Shown here: positions 54,037 to 63,094 of the stretch, piece after piece | Position numbering within the stretch: position 1 is the stretch's first letter | Layout of the letters: each line of letters starts with the position of its first letter | Source of the DNA: Ensifer adhaerens | Lineage (GTDB): Bacteria > Pseudomonadota > Alphaproteobacteria > Rhizobiales > Rhizobiaceae | Assembly: GCF_002940685.1 (NCBI RefSeq) | Contig: NZ_PNFP01000001.1 | Coordinates: 434,001-498,000 of the forward strand | Direction of reading: 5' to 3' | Length of the DNA stretch: 64,000 bases | Made by a program: the position numbers and the translations under genes | The notes under the pieces: generated by a model | What the model was told of the DNA's origin: nothing | Databases searched by the model: none | The model's input: only the letters and a program-made list of their open reading frames with translations

Positions 54037-54450
54037 TCAGTAGAGAATGGGTTCGATCTGCAGCGAGATATTCGATCCGCCGCTGTAACGTTGCTTGCTG
54101 GTGTTGGTGGCGATCAGCCGCCCGTCGCGCTCGACGCGGATGCTGAAGCCGGCGTCGACGGCCTTGTCGAGTTCGGGCTTCGGCACTTGCAGCACGAAGG
54201 GCACGCGGGTGGCCTTGCCGTCGCTGACGACCGATGTCTCGGCAATCAGCTTGGCAGCGACGTCCATCACGCCCTGCTCCTCGAGCCGGATCGTGACGGT
54301 GCCGGCCGGGACCGGGCCGCTCGCGACATTGGAGATCGCACCGGTGAGCGTGAAGCTGTTGCCGCCTTCTTCCTCGTCGGAGACGCAGCCGGCGGCTGCA
54401 AGCAGCCCCAGGCCCATCACCCCGAGAAGCGTGCGGCGCATCACGTCCAT
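54037..54450 (-). CDS. YbaY-like lipoprotein inside the beta-oxidation operon
   Basis: A 137-residue exported protein. The signal peptide [19 protein letters not shown] ends in a lipobox, so the cysteine at about residue 22 is probably lipidated. The rest matches the YbaY-type beta-sandwich pattern: [56 protein letters not shown] and [19 protein letters not shown]. Function of this family is unknown. The ATG at 54450 (MDVMRR) lies only 2 bases after the thiolase stop, with its AAGGG site inside the thiolase gene. fadB follows after 11 bases. An envelope protein between two cytosolic enzymes is unusual. Confidence 0.78.
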   Translation of the reverse strand: MDVMRRTLLGVMGLGLLAAAGCVSDEEEGGNSFTLTGAISNVASGPVPAGTVTIRLEEQGVMDVAAKLIAETSVVSDGKATRVPFVLQVPKPELDKAVDAGFSIRVERDGRLIATNTSKQRYSGGSNISLQIEPILY

Positions 54451-54452
54451 CG

Positions 54453-55661
54453 TCAGACCCTTTCGATGATCGTGGCCGTGCCCATGCCGGCGCCGATGCA
54501 GAGGGTGACGAGCGCGGTGTTGAGGTCGCGGCGTTCCAGTTCGTCGAGCACAGTGCCGAGGATCATCGCGCCGGTCGCGCCGAGCGGGTGGCCCATGGCG
54601 ATCGCGCCGCCGTTGACGTTGATCTTGTCGTGCGGGATCTCGAAGGCCTGCATGTAGCGCAGCACGACGGCGGCGAAGGCTTCGTTGAGCTCGAACAGAT
54701 CGATGTCCGACAGCTTCATGTCGGCGCGCTTCAGAAGCTTCTCGGTGACGTCGACCGGGCCGGTCAGCATCAGCGCCGGATCGGAGCCGATGTTGGCGAA
54801 GGCGCGGATGCGGGCGCGCGGCTTCAGGCCCATGCTCTCGCCGCCGGCCTTGGAGCCGAGCAGCACGGCAGCGGCACCGTCGACGATGCCGGAGGAATTG
54901 CCGGCGTGGTGCACGTAGTTGATCTTCTCGATTTCCGGATGCGCCTGGATGCCGACGGCTTCGAAGCCGCCCATTTCTCCCGGCATCTGGAAGGACGGGT
55001 TGAGCGAGGCGAGCGCCTGCATGTCGGTGCCCGGGCGCATGTGCTCGTCACGGTCGAGGATCGTCAGGCCATTCTGGTCCTTGAAGGGTACGACGGACTT
55101 CTTGAAATAGCCCCTGTCCCAGGCGTGCGCCGCGCGCTTCTGGCTTTCAACCGCATAGGCGTCGACGTCGTCGCGGCTAAAACCGTATTTGGTGGCGATC
55201 AGGTCGGCCGAAACGCCCTGCGGCATGAAAAAGGCCGGCAGATTGACCGAGGGGTCCATGAACCAGGAGCCGCCGGACATGCCGAGGCCGACGCGCGACA
55301 TCGATTCGACGCCGCCCGCGATCACGATGTCGTCGGCGCCCTGGGCGATCTTGGCAGCGCCGAAATTGACGGCGTCGAGGCCGGAGGCGCAGAAGCGGGA
55401 AATCTGCATGCCGGGCGCACGGGTCGAGTAACCGGCTTCGAAGGCGGCAGCCTTCGGGATCACGGCGCCTGCGTCCATCACAGGATCGACGCAGCCCATG
55501 ATGATGTCGTCGACGGTCGAAGTATCGAGGTCGTTGCGGTCGCGCACCGCTTCCAGCATCTTGGCGGCGAGCCGAACGGACGGCACTTCGTGCAGCGATC
55601 CGTCCTTCTTGCCACGGCCGCGCGGTGTGCGCACGTGGTCGTAAACGAAGACTTTCGTCAT
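54453..55661 (-). CDS. fadA: Acetyl-CoA acyltransferase (thiolase)
   Basis: Cleaves 3-ketoacyl-CoA in the last step of beta-oxidation. The 402-residue protein has the nucleophilic cysteine at residue 91 in [19 protein letters not shown], the [16 protein letters not shown] loop, the His of [16 protein letters not shown] and the second cysteine in [27 protein letters not shown] precedes the ATG. The acyl-CoA dehydrogenase gene is 65 bases upstream on the same strand and the lipoprotein gene is 2 bases downstream. Confidence 0.95.
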   Translation of the reverse strand: MTKVFVYDHVRTPRGRGKKDGSLHEVPSVRLAAKMLEAVRDRNDLDTSTVDDIIMGCVDPVMDAGAVIPKAAAFEAGYSTRAPGMQISRFCASGLDAVNFGAAKIAQGADDIVIAGGVESMSRVGLGMSGGSWFMDPSVNLPAFFMPQGVSADLIATKYGFSRDDVDAYAVESQKRAAHAWDRGYFKKSVVPFKDQNGLTILDRDEHMRPGTDMQALASLNPSFQMPGEMGGFEAVGIQAHPEIEKINYVHHAGNSSGIVDGAAAVLLGSKAGGESMGLKPRARIRAFANIGSDPALMLTGPVDVTEKLLKRADMKLSDIDLFELNEAFAAVVLRYMQAFEIPHDKINVNGGAIAMGHPLGATGAMILGTVLDELERRDLNTALVTLCIGAGMGTATIIERV

Positions 55662-55726
55662 GTCTCATCTCCCTTTCGGCAGCACCATCCGGTACTGCCC
55701 GTCAAACACTTGTGAAATCGAACGCC

Positions 55727-57523
55727 TCAGAAGGCGGCCGCGTCGAGCGCCATCAGCGTGTCGGCGCCGGTTTCGATGCGGGCCTTGCGCAGCGCCGTTT
55801 CCGGCAGGATCCTTTCCATGAAGAAGGTCGCGGTGATCAGCTTGTTCTTCAGATAGTCTGCGCGCGCCGTTTCGCCAGAGGCAAGTTTTTCCTCGGCCGT
55901 CTTGGCGATCTTCGCCCACATGTAGCCGAGCACGACGAGGCCGAAGAGGTGCATGTAGTCGGTCGAGCCGGCACCGGCATTGTCAGGCTTGGCCATGGCG
56001 TTCTGCATGAACCACATGGTGGCGGCCTGCAGGTCGTTGAGGCCCTTCTTCAGTGCCTTGGTGTAGGCGGCGAGCTTCTCGTTGCTGCGGTTTTCCTCGC
56101 AGAAGTCGCCGATCTCCTTGAACAGCGCCATGACGGCGCGGCCTCCGTTGAGGCCGAGCTTGCGGCCGACGAGGTCGAGCGCCTGGATGCCGTTGGCGCC
56201 CTCGTAGATCATCGCGATGCGGGCATCGCGGACATACTGGCTCATGCCGTGTTCTTCGATGTAGCCGTGGCCGCCGAACATCTGCTGGGCCATGACGGCG
56301 TGGTCGAAGCCCTTGTCGGTCAGGACACCCTTGAGGATCGGCGTCATCAGCCCGAGGATGTCGTCGGCCGTCTGGCGGTCGGCGTCATTGTCGGAGCGGT
56401 GGGCGATGTCGGATTTCAGCGCCGTCCACAGCGTAAAGGCGCGGCCGGCTTCGTTGAAGGCCTTGATCGTCATCAGCGTGCGGCGCACGTCCGGATGCAC
56501 GATGATCGGGTCGGCCTTCTTGTCCGGTGCCTTGGGGCCGGAGAGCGAGCGGCCCTGGATGCGGTCGCGTGCATAGTTGGCGGCGTTCTGATAGGCGATC
56601 TCCGCGATCGACAGGCCCTGCAGGCCGACGCCGAGGCGGGCCTCGTTCATCATCACGAACATGGCGTTGAGGCCCTTGTTCTCCGCGCCGATGAGGTAGC
56701 CCTCGGCCTCGTCATAGTTCATGACGCAGGTCGAATTGCCGTGGATGCCCATCTTGTGTTCGATCGCGCCGCAGGAAACGCCGTTGCGTGCGCCCGGTTC
56801 GCCGGCGGCATCGAGCTTGAACTTCGGCACGATGAACAGCGAGATGCCCTTCACGCCCTCCGGCGCGCCCTCGATACGGGCAAGCACCAGATGGATGATG
56901 TTGTCCGACATGTCGTGTTCGCCGGCGGAGATGAAGATCTTCTGGCCGGAAATCTTGTAGGCGCCGTTACCATCGGGCACCGCCTTGGTGCGCAGCAGGC
57001 CGAGGTCGGTGCCGCAATGCGGTTCGGTCAGGTTCATCGTGCCGGTCCAGGTGCCGGCGACCATCTTCGGCAGGTAGGCCTGCTTCTGTTCGTCGGTGCC
57101 GTGCACGAGGATCGCGGCGATCGCGCCCTGGGTGAGGCCCGGATACATGGTCAGCGCCATGTTGGCCGACGACATATACTCGCCGACGGCGGTGTGGAGC
57201 GTATAAGGCAGGCCCTGACCGCCGAATTCTTCCGGGACGGCAAGGCCGAGCCAACCGCCTTCGCGGTAGAGGTCGAAGGCTTCCTTGAAGCCTTTCGGGA
57301 CGCTGACCGAACCGTCGTCGCGACGCTTGCAACCTTCCTGGTCGCCGGAAAGATTGACCGGGAACAGCGCTTCTTCGGCAAGCTTGGCCGCTTCGCCGAC
57401 GATCGCTTCGATCATGTCCGGCGTCGCGTCGGCAAAGCCGGGCAGGTTGTTGTAGCGCTCGATGCCGAGCACGTCGTTCAGGATGAAGAGGGTATCGTCG
57501 ACCGGGGCCTTGTAAATGGGCAT
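55727..57523 (-). CDS. Acyl-CoA dehydrogenase (long, DmdC-like type)
   Basis: A FAD-dependent dehydrogenase for the first step of beta-oxidation. At 598 residues it is longer than short-chain types and resembles the DmdC/FadE-like group with an extra C-terminal domain. Visible parts are [70 protein letters not shown], the flavin/active-site region [20 protein letters not shown] and [19 protein letters not shown] (candidate catalytic Glu). AGGAAAGA precedes the ATG. A palindrome operator candidate lies 176 bases upstream. Substrate is more likely a medium- or long-chain acyl-CoA, given the linked fadA/fadB genes. Confidence 0.93.
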   Translation of the reverse strand: MPIYKAPVDDTLFILNDVLGIERYNNLPGFADATPDMIEAIVGEAAKLAEEALFPVNLSGDQEGCKRRDDGSVSVPKGFKEAFDLYREGGWLGLAVPEEFGGQGLPYTLHTAVGEYMSSANMALTMYPGLTQGAIAAILVHGTDEQKQAYLPKMVAGTWTGTMNLTEPHCGTDLGLLRTKAVPDGNGAYKISGQKIFISAGEHDMSDNIIHLVLARIEGAPEGVKGISLFIVPKFKLDAAGEPGARNGVSCGAIEHKMGIHGNSTCVMNYDEAEGYLIGAENKGLNAMFVMMNEARLGVGLQGLSIAEIAYQNAANYARDRIQGRSLSGPKAPDKKADPIIVHPDVRRTLMTIKAFNEAGRAFTLWTALKSDIAHRSDNDADRQTADDILGLMTPILKGVLTDKGFDHAVMAQQMFGGHGYIEEHGMSQYVRDARIAMIYEGANGIQALDLVGRKLGLNGGRAVMALFKEIGDFCEENRSNEKLAAYTKALKKGLNDLQAATMWFMQNAMAKPDNAGAGSTDYMHLFGLVVLGYMWAKIAKTAEEKLASGETARADYLKNKLITATFFMERILPETALRKARIETGADTLMALDAAAF

Positions 57524-57698
57524 TCTTTCCTCGCCTTTGGTGCTTCGGGCCGCCGTGTCTCGTCATCGACGCCCGGTTGCAGGATGCCGGATGCGCCGCC
57601 ATCCTCATTGGTTCCGGGGCATCTTCCCCCTCCCGCGGTTCCACGGGAAAGCGGGATGCGCCGGGGCGGTCTCGCATCGTTGGCCGGATGCTACGAAA

Positions 57699-57724
57699 TT
57701 TTGACGTTTGCGTAAACGTCAAAA
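57699..57724. promoter_or_regulatory. Palindromic operator candidate upstream of the beta-oxidation operon
   Basis: TTTTGACGTTT-GCGT-AAACGTCAAAA, with perfect 11-bp arms, is identical over 26 bases to the site at 23389-23414. It lies between the acyl-CoA dehydrogenase gene (minus) and podJ (plus), closer to the former. The layout resembles MerR-type LiuR or other acyl-CoA-responsive operators as I remember them. Confidence 0.85.
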
Positions 57725-57767
57725 ATTGCACGGCATGCAAATTCGTTGGCGGGCCGGAGCTCCGGAG

Positions 57768-57849
57768 GATTCCACGCGATCCGGGGCGGGTCCGACGCAC
57801 GATCCTGCCAAATCGTTAAAAAATCACCCGCAGGTTAACTGCTTGTTTA
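57768..57849 (+). promoter_or_regulatory. Cell-cycle-type sites upstream of podJ (GANTC and CtrA-like box)
   Basis: GATTC at 57768-57772 is a CcrM methylation site. TTAA-CTGCTTG-TTTA at 57835-57849 matches the CtrA half-site pattern TTAA-N7-TTAA with one mismatch. Both lie within 245 bases of the podJ start in a 489-base region with no gene. In Caulobacter podJ is under GcrA/CtrA-type control, which makes the match plausible. Confidence 0.45.
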
Positions 57850-58012
57850 CCACGTTTCGTGAAAGGTGCGTGTTGAGATGGTCAAAGCTGCAACCTGTCC
57901 TGGCGTCGCATCGTTGTAGTTTTGCCCACGTCGGAAGCGCCACAGGGGTGAAGAAAGCAGTTTTCTTCCGTGACGACTTTCGAGATGGCCGACGACAGGG
58001 GCGAAGAACACC

Positions 58013-61000
58013 ATGAGCGGATTGCGATCAAATCCTCAGCGCGCAGGCAGCCAGTCCTATAGCGAGCGGCCGTCGCTCGACGCCTTGAACCGCACCATCG
58101 AAGGACTGGAGGCGCGGATCGAAGGCCTGATGAGCGGAACGGCCCGCGACGCGGCGCCAAGACCGCCCGAGCGCCAGCCCGCCCGTGAACCGATCCGGGA
58201 ACCGGCATCGCCCCGTGACGCCGTCGCCGAAATCATGCAGCGCCAGCGCAGTCTCAGCGCCTCGCGCGAGCGCCTGGCGCTTCGCGACCGGCTGCCGCAG
58301 CGCGAGCCGGAACGTTATGCCCCCGAGCGCCCCGTCTCCGAACGCCCCGTTTCCGACCGCTTCGTCGAAGAGCCGCGCCCCCAGCTTCACAGCCAGCCGC
58401 AGCGCCCGTCCGCGGCCGTCAACGAAATCGCCGAAGCGCTCGTCGGCCTGCGCCAGGACCTGAAGCGCGACATCACCGACGGGCTGACGCGCGAGATGAA
58501 TTCGCTGCGCTCCGAAATTCGTGGCATCAAGGCACAGGCGCAGGACCACACCTTCGCCGAAGACGTGCGTGGCGACATGCAGCGCCTTGCCGACAGCATC
58601 CAGCATCTTGGCCGCCAGGCGTCGCCCGCCCAGGCCGATGCGCTGCGCGGCGACTTCGACGAGCTGCGTGCGATGATCGACGGTGTTGCGCGCGAAGACA
58701 GCATGCGCCGCATGGAAAGCCGCTGGAACGGCGTCGAGGACCGGCTGATCGCGTTTGACCAGAACCGCGACGACGAACTGGTGGCGCTTGCCTATCGGCT
58801 CGACGAGATCAAGTCGCAGATCGGCTCGCTGAAGAACAGCTCCGCCGTCGATGCCCTTGAGGACAAGCTGATCGCCGTTGCCCAGGCGATCGAGATGCTC
58901 GGCCGCCAGATTCAGCCGGACGATCGTCGCCTCGTCTCGCAGTTTGCCGATCTCGACAGCCGGCTCGACGAAATCAGCCGCGCCATCGCCGCCAACAGCC
59001 GCACGACCCCGGGCCTCGATACCGGCTTCGTCAATCGGCTCGAAAGCCGGCTCGGCGACCTCTCCCGTCAGATCGACAGCCTGGCGCGCCCGAGCGATTC
59101 CGGCCTCGGCGCTCGCCTGGAGGCCCTGACAGTCCGGGTCGAGGATCTCGCCAGCGAAAAGGCGGCCGCACGATTGGAAGAACGCCTCGACCAGCTTTCG
59201 CTGATGTTGGAGCGCAGCAACAGGACGGCGCAGTCGGACCTCAACGATTACCTGTCGGACATTTCCCGCAAGATCGAGGCCCTCGACCAGGGCAGCGTCA
59301 ACGATGCGCTCGCCGAGCGGCTCGACTATCTGGCGCGCCGGATTGACGAACTCGACGCCCATGGCGCCCAGCCGATGTCCGATCCGCGTTTCGACCGGCT
59401 GGAAGATCGCCTGGTCGGCATCGCACAGCGGCTCGAAGAGACCCACGCCGCACCGTTCGACGACCGCGCAGCTCTTCAGAACCTCGAAGCCCAGATCGCC
59501 AACCTGTCGACGCTGGTCAGCCAGCCGCGGGCGGACGTCGGCCAGAGCGCCATGCCCGTCGATTTCGAAAGCCGCATGACCGCGCTCGAGGACTATTTCT
59601 CGACCAGCGACGAGTACATCGTCGAAGCCGCCCGCCAGGCGGCCGAAGCGGTGATGGAAGCCTATTCCAAGAACGGCCCCGCGCAGGCGTCGTCCGGTGG
59701 CGACCTGGCCGCGATCTCGGCGCTTGCCGAAGACCTGCGGACGCTCGAGGACCTCAGCCGTTCCAGCGAGGAGCGGACCGCACGCACCTTCGAAGCGCTG
59801 CACGAAACCCTCGTTCACATTGCCGACAAGCTGGAACGCATCGAAAACCGCGAGCCGGCGATGGCAGCGCCGCCTGCCATGCCGGCGGCGCACGAAGCGG
59901 TTCACATGCCGCGCGCCGCCCAGCCGGAGTTCAACGACCCCTTCGGTGGCGGCGATCTCGATGATCGCTACGACGACCTCAAGCGCAACGTCCGGGCCCT
60001 CCAGGCGGAGGATCAGGCCGTCGCAGCCCAGGCCGTCGAACCGGCAACGGCCCTTGCGGACGATGCGCAGGTCTCGACCGTCGAGCTCGAAGAGCCGCGC
60101 GAACCGGCCGCCGCCGCTCGCACGGGCCTGCTCGCCGGCCTGACCCGGCGCTTTTCCGGCAAGCGCTCCGAGCAGGCGCCGGAACAGGCGCGCACGCTCG
60201 TCGAGCCGACCCCGTCGATCGATCCCTCCGAAATGCTGGCGCCGGAAGAAGCCAACCAGCTGCTCGAGCCGGGTTCCGGCGTTCCCGACGTCAAGAAGAT
60301 CCTGGAGCGCGTACGCGCCGGACAGATGAACAAGGCAGGCATCCAGCCGGCCGATGGCGACAAGTCGGACTTCATCGCCGCCGCCCGCCGCGCCGCCCAG
60401 CTTGCCGTGGAAGAGGCCGACACACTCAACAAGTCCGGGGACAAGGCAGCGACCTCCGGCATCGGCGGTGCCTTTGCCCGCCATCGCCGACCGATCCTCA
60501 TGGCCGTCGGCGCCGTCCTTTTGGCGATCATGTCCTACCCGATGGTCAGCTCGATGCTGAACAAGAAGGAAGTGTCGGCCGAACCGGTGGCAGTCATCGA
60601 GCAGACGGTCACCCCGCAGGCAGCCGAGTTCAAGGCGGCCAACGACCAGCCGACGCCGAGCGCAACCGTGACAGCACAGGAAGCTCCGGTTACCGGGTCC
60701 GAAACGGCTGTCGCGACGCCGCTCGATTCCGTTGAGCCGCCGGCGAAGACCTCCGAGGCCTCGATCGCGGTAACCGCGACGACGGTACCGACGACCACCT
60801 TTGCAACGCCGACGGACGGCAAGGCGCCGATGCTTGCGCCCGTCGCCGAGACGACGACGCCGGTCACCGAGTTCCAGCCGGCTCCGGCGGCAGCGAACGC
60901 CTCGGTCGCAAGCGCGCCGGCCGATGGCGCCGCGACGACCCCGGCGACGACAGCCACCCTGGTGCCGAGCGACATCGTCTTGCCGGAAGGTTTCGGCCCG

Positions 61001-61828
61001 GTCGCGTTGGTGACGGCCGCCAAGGGTGGCGACCCGCTCGCCTTCTATGAAATCGCCGTCCGCTATACCGAGGGCCGCGGCGTTGCCGAAAACATGACGG
61101 AAGCCGCGAAATGGTATCAGCGCGCCGCCGATGCCGGTGTCGTGCCGGCCCAGTACCGCCTCGCGACCCTTTACGAGAAGGGCACCGGCGTGACGCGCGA
61201 CGCGGCCAAGGCGAAGGCGCTCTATCTCGCCTCCGCCGGTCAGGGCAACGCCAGCGCCATGCACAACCTCGCGGTCATGCTGGCGAGCGGCCGCGATGGC
61301 GCGCCTGACTTCAACGAGGCAACGAAGTGGTTTGCGAAGGCGGCCGAACTCGGCATCCGCGACAGCCAGTTCAACCTCGCGGTCCTCTATGCCCGTGGCA
61401 ACGGCGTGCCGCAGGACCTGACCGAATCCTACAAGTGGTTCTCGGCCGCCGCCCGCGAAGGCGATCTGGATGCCGGGGTCAAGCGCGACGAAGTTGCCAA
61501 GGCGATGAAGCCGGAGCAGCTCGAAAGCGCCAAGGCCAAGGCGGAAGCCTGGAAGGCGGAGCCGGTCGACGCCAAGGCGAACACCGTTGACGTTCCGGAC
61601 GCCTGGGTCGGCCCGGCCAACAAGACGGCCAGCGTCGACATGAGCAAGGCGGTCCGCAACATCCAGGCGATCCTCAACAACAATGGCTTCGATGCCGGCA
61701 AGCCGGATGGGCAGATGGGCAAGAAGACCGTCGCCGCCATTAAGGCGTTCCAGAAGTCGGTCGGCCAGGAGCCGACGGGCGAAGTCACCGAGCAGTTGGT
61801 CAAGGAATTGCTGAAGCGCAATTCCTGA
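58013..61828 (+). CDS. podJ: Polar organelle development protein PodJ
   Basis: A polar scaffold that marks the new pole and recruits division and polarity factors. The 1271-residue protein has a long N-terminal coiled-coil part (about 20-650) with repeated leucine/arginine-rich heptads, an acidic linker and a single membrane helix at about 826-846 (RPILMAVGAVLLAIMSYPMV). A Pro/Thr/Ala-rich periplasmic linker is followed by Sel1-like repeats at about 1005-1150 (for example AAKWYQRAADAGVVPAQYRL) and a peptidoglycan-binding domain at about 1210-1268 (IQAILNNNGFDAGKPDGQMG). This order is diagnostic for PodJ. In S. meliloti podJ1 also follows this fad operon, from memory. Confidence 0.93.
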   Translation: MSGLRSNPQRAGSQSYSERPSLDALNRTIEGLEARIEGLMSGTARDAAPRPPERQPAREPIREPASPRDAVAEIMQRQRSLSASRERLALRDRLPQREPERYAPERPVSERPVSDRFVEEPRPQLHSQPQRPSAAVNEIAEALVGLRQDLKRDITDGLTREMNSLRSEIRGIKAQAQDHTFAEDVRGDMQRLADSIQHLGRQASPAQADALRGDFDELRAMIDGVAREDSMRRMESRWNGVEDRLIAFDQNRDDELVALAYRLDEIKSQIGSLKNSSAVDALEDKLIAVAQAIEMLGRQIQPDDRRLVSQFADLDSRLDEISRAIAANSRTTPGLDTGFVNRLESRLGDLSRQIDSLARPSDSGLGARLEALTVRVEDLASEKAAARLEERLDQLSLMLERSNRTAQSDLNDYLSDISRKIEALDQGSVNDALAERLDYLARRIDELDAHGAQPMSDPRFDRLEDRLVGIAQRLEETHAAPFDDRAALQNLEAQIANLSTLVSQPRADVGQSAMPVDFESRMTALEDYFSTSDEYIVEAARQAAEAVMEAYSKNGPAQASSGGDLAAISALAEDLRTLEDLSRSSEERTARTFEALHETLVHIADKLERIENREPAMAAPPAMPAAHEAVHMPRAAQPEFNDPFGGGDLDDRYDDLKRNVRALQAEDQAVAAQAVEPATALADDAQVSTVELEEPREPAAAARTGLLAGLTRRFSGKRSEQAPEQARTLVEPTPSIDPSEMLAPEEANQLLEPGSGVPDVKKILERVRAGQMNKAGIQPADGDKSDFIAAARRAAQLAVEEADTLNKSGDKAATSGIGGAFARHRRPILMAVGAVLLAIMSYPMVSSMLNKKEVSAEPVAVIEQTVTPQAAEFKAANDQPTPSATVTAQEAPVTGSETAVATPLDSVEPPAKTSEASIAVTATTVPTTTFATPTDGKAPMLAPVAETTTPVTEFQPAPAAANASVASAPADGAATTPATTATLVPSDIVLPEGFGPVALVTAAKGGDPLAFYEIAVRYTEGRGVAENMTEAAKWYQRAADAGVVPAQYRLATLYEKGTGVTRDAAKAKALYLASAGQGNASAMHNLAVMLASGRDGAPDFNEATKWFAKAAELGIRDSQFNLAVLYARGNGVPQDLTESYKWFSAAAREGDLDAGVKRDEVAKAMKPEQLESAKAKAEAWKAEPVDAKANTVDVPDAWVGPANKTASVDMSKAVRNIQAILNNNGFDAGKPDGQMGKKTVAAIKAFQKSVGQEPTGEVTEQLVKELLKRNS

Positions 61829-61928
61829 CCTTCGGCCTTGCGCCGTAATAAAGCCGCAGAGCCGGGCGACACGGGTTGCGGGTGGCGAAGCCATCCGCCA
61901 TGTGGCTGAAAAGGTTGAAATCTCGGGC

Positions 61929-61979
61929 TGCTGCATAATTCCTTAATCGGAATCGGGCTAAGGAAGAACCGATGCAGCA
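61929..61979. repeat. Palindromic repeat element (dispersed rhizobial type)
   Basis: TGCTGCAT (61929) pairs with ATGCAGCA (61972-61979), and TTCCTTA (61939-61945) with TAAGGAA (61959-61965), giving a long imperfect hairpin. The sequence resembles a palindrome common in Rhizobiaceae intergenic regions, as I recall it (GCTGCATAATTCCTTAA...). The rest of 61829-62167 holds no gene. Confidence 0.6.
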
Positions 61980-62167
61980 ATCAAGGTCCGGTTCGCGGCC
62001 TTGGCACATCCTGGCGGAAGCGCAACGCTGCAGGAGTGCATGACGGAGGCCGCCTCGCCCTCGGGGGAGGTGCCGGCCCTTCGAATAATCCCTCATTCGT
62101 GGTGATTTGCTTGCCACACTAACTGGTTCGCCCGCATCGCGGGCCGTTGGCATATCGAGGTCCCGGC

Positions 62168-63094
62168 GTGACGATCTATCTGCCCATCGCAGAGTTGTCG
62201 GTGAACATACTCATCATTCTCGGCATGGGCGCTGCCGTCGGCTTTCTGTCCGGCATGTTCGGCGTCGGTGGCGGGTTTCTGATCACGCCGCTCCTGATCT
62301 TCTACAATATCCCGCCCGTCGTGGCGGTGGCGACCGGCGCCAACCAGGTGGTGGCCTCTTCGATCTCGGGCGCGATTACGCATTTCCGGCGCGGCACGAT
62401 TGATATCAAGCTCGGCACGGTGCTGCTCTGTGGCGGTCTTGCCGGCGCGACCGTCGGCGTCTGGCTGTTCTCGCTGCTGCGCCGCATCGGCCAACTCGAT
62501 CTCGTCATTTCCCTGCTTTACGTCGTTCTGCTCAGCACCGTCGGCGGCCTGATGCTCTGGGAGAGCATCACCGCCATGCGCAAGGCCGCCAAGAACCAGC
62601 AGACGACCTTGCGTCGCCCCGGCCAGCACAACTGGGTGCACGGCCTGCCCTTGAAGATGCGTTTCAAGAAATCGAAGATCTATCTGAGCGTCATTCCGGT
62701 CGCCGGTCTCGGCTTCTGCATCGGTATCCTGACCTCGGTCATGGGCGTCGGTGGCGGCTTCATCATGGTGCCGGCGATGATCTATCTCCTGCGCATCCCG
62801 ACCAATGTCGTCGTCGGCACGTCGCTGTTCCAGATCATCTTCGTCTCGGCCTATACCGTCATCGTCCAGGCCTCGACCAACTATACCGTCGATATCGTGC
62901 TCGCCTTCGTGCTGATGATCGCCGGCGTCATCGGTGCCCAGTACGGCGTGCGCGTCGGCCAGAAGCTGCGCGGCGAACAATTGCGCGCGCTGTTGGCGCT
63001 GCTCGTTCTTGCCGTCGGCATTCGTCTGGCAATCGAGCTCATCATTCCGCCGAAGGACGTCTATTCGGTCGTATCCGCGGGGTTCGGCTTCTGA
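62168..63094 (+). CDS. TauE/SafE family sulfite/organic anion exporter
   Basis: An inner-membrane protein of 308 residues with about eight helices. Two copies of the family motif are present: GMGAAVGFLSGMFGVGGGFL in the N-terminal half and GFCIGILTSVMGVGGGFIMVP in the C-terminal half, with the matching RIPTNVVVGTSLFQIIF. Sulfite or organosulfonate export is the family role. The start is a GTG at 62168 with GAGG 7 bases before it; ATG at 62147 is in frame but lacks a site. The stop overlaps the next ATG (TGATG), so it is translationally coupled to the TIGR02186 gene. Confidence 0.88.
   Translation: MTIYLPIAELSVNILIILGMGAAVGFLSGMFGVGGGFLITPLLIFYNIPPVVAVATGANQVVASSISGAITHFRRGTIDIKLGTVLLCGGLAGATVGVWLFSLLRRIGQLDLVISLLYVVLLSTVGGLMLWESITAMRKAAKNQQTTLRRPGQHNWVHGLPLKMRFKKSKIYLSVIPVAGLGFCIGILTSVMGVGGGFIMVPAMIYLLRIPTNVVVGTSLFQIIFVSAYTVIVQASTNYTVDIVLAFVLMIAGVIGAQYGVRVGQKLRGEQLRALLALLVLAVGIRLAIELIIPPKDVYSVVSAGFGF

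Noticed and set aside
58028-61936. Open frame of about 1300 codons on the minus strand opposite podJ
   Set aside because: It mirrors the podJ coding frame, is full of Arg/Gly/Asp with no domain order, and has no ribosome binding site. High-GC coding bias in podJ explains it.
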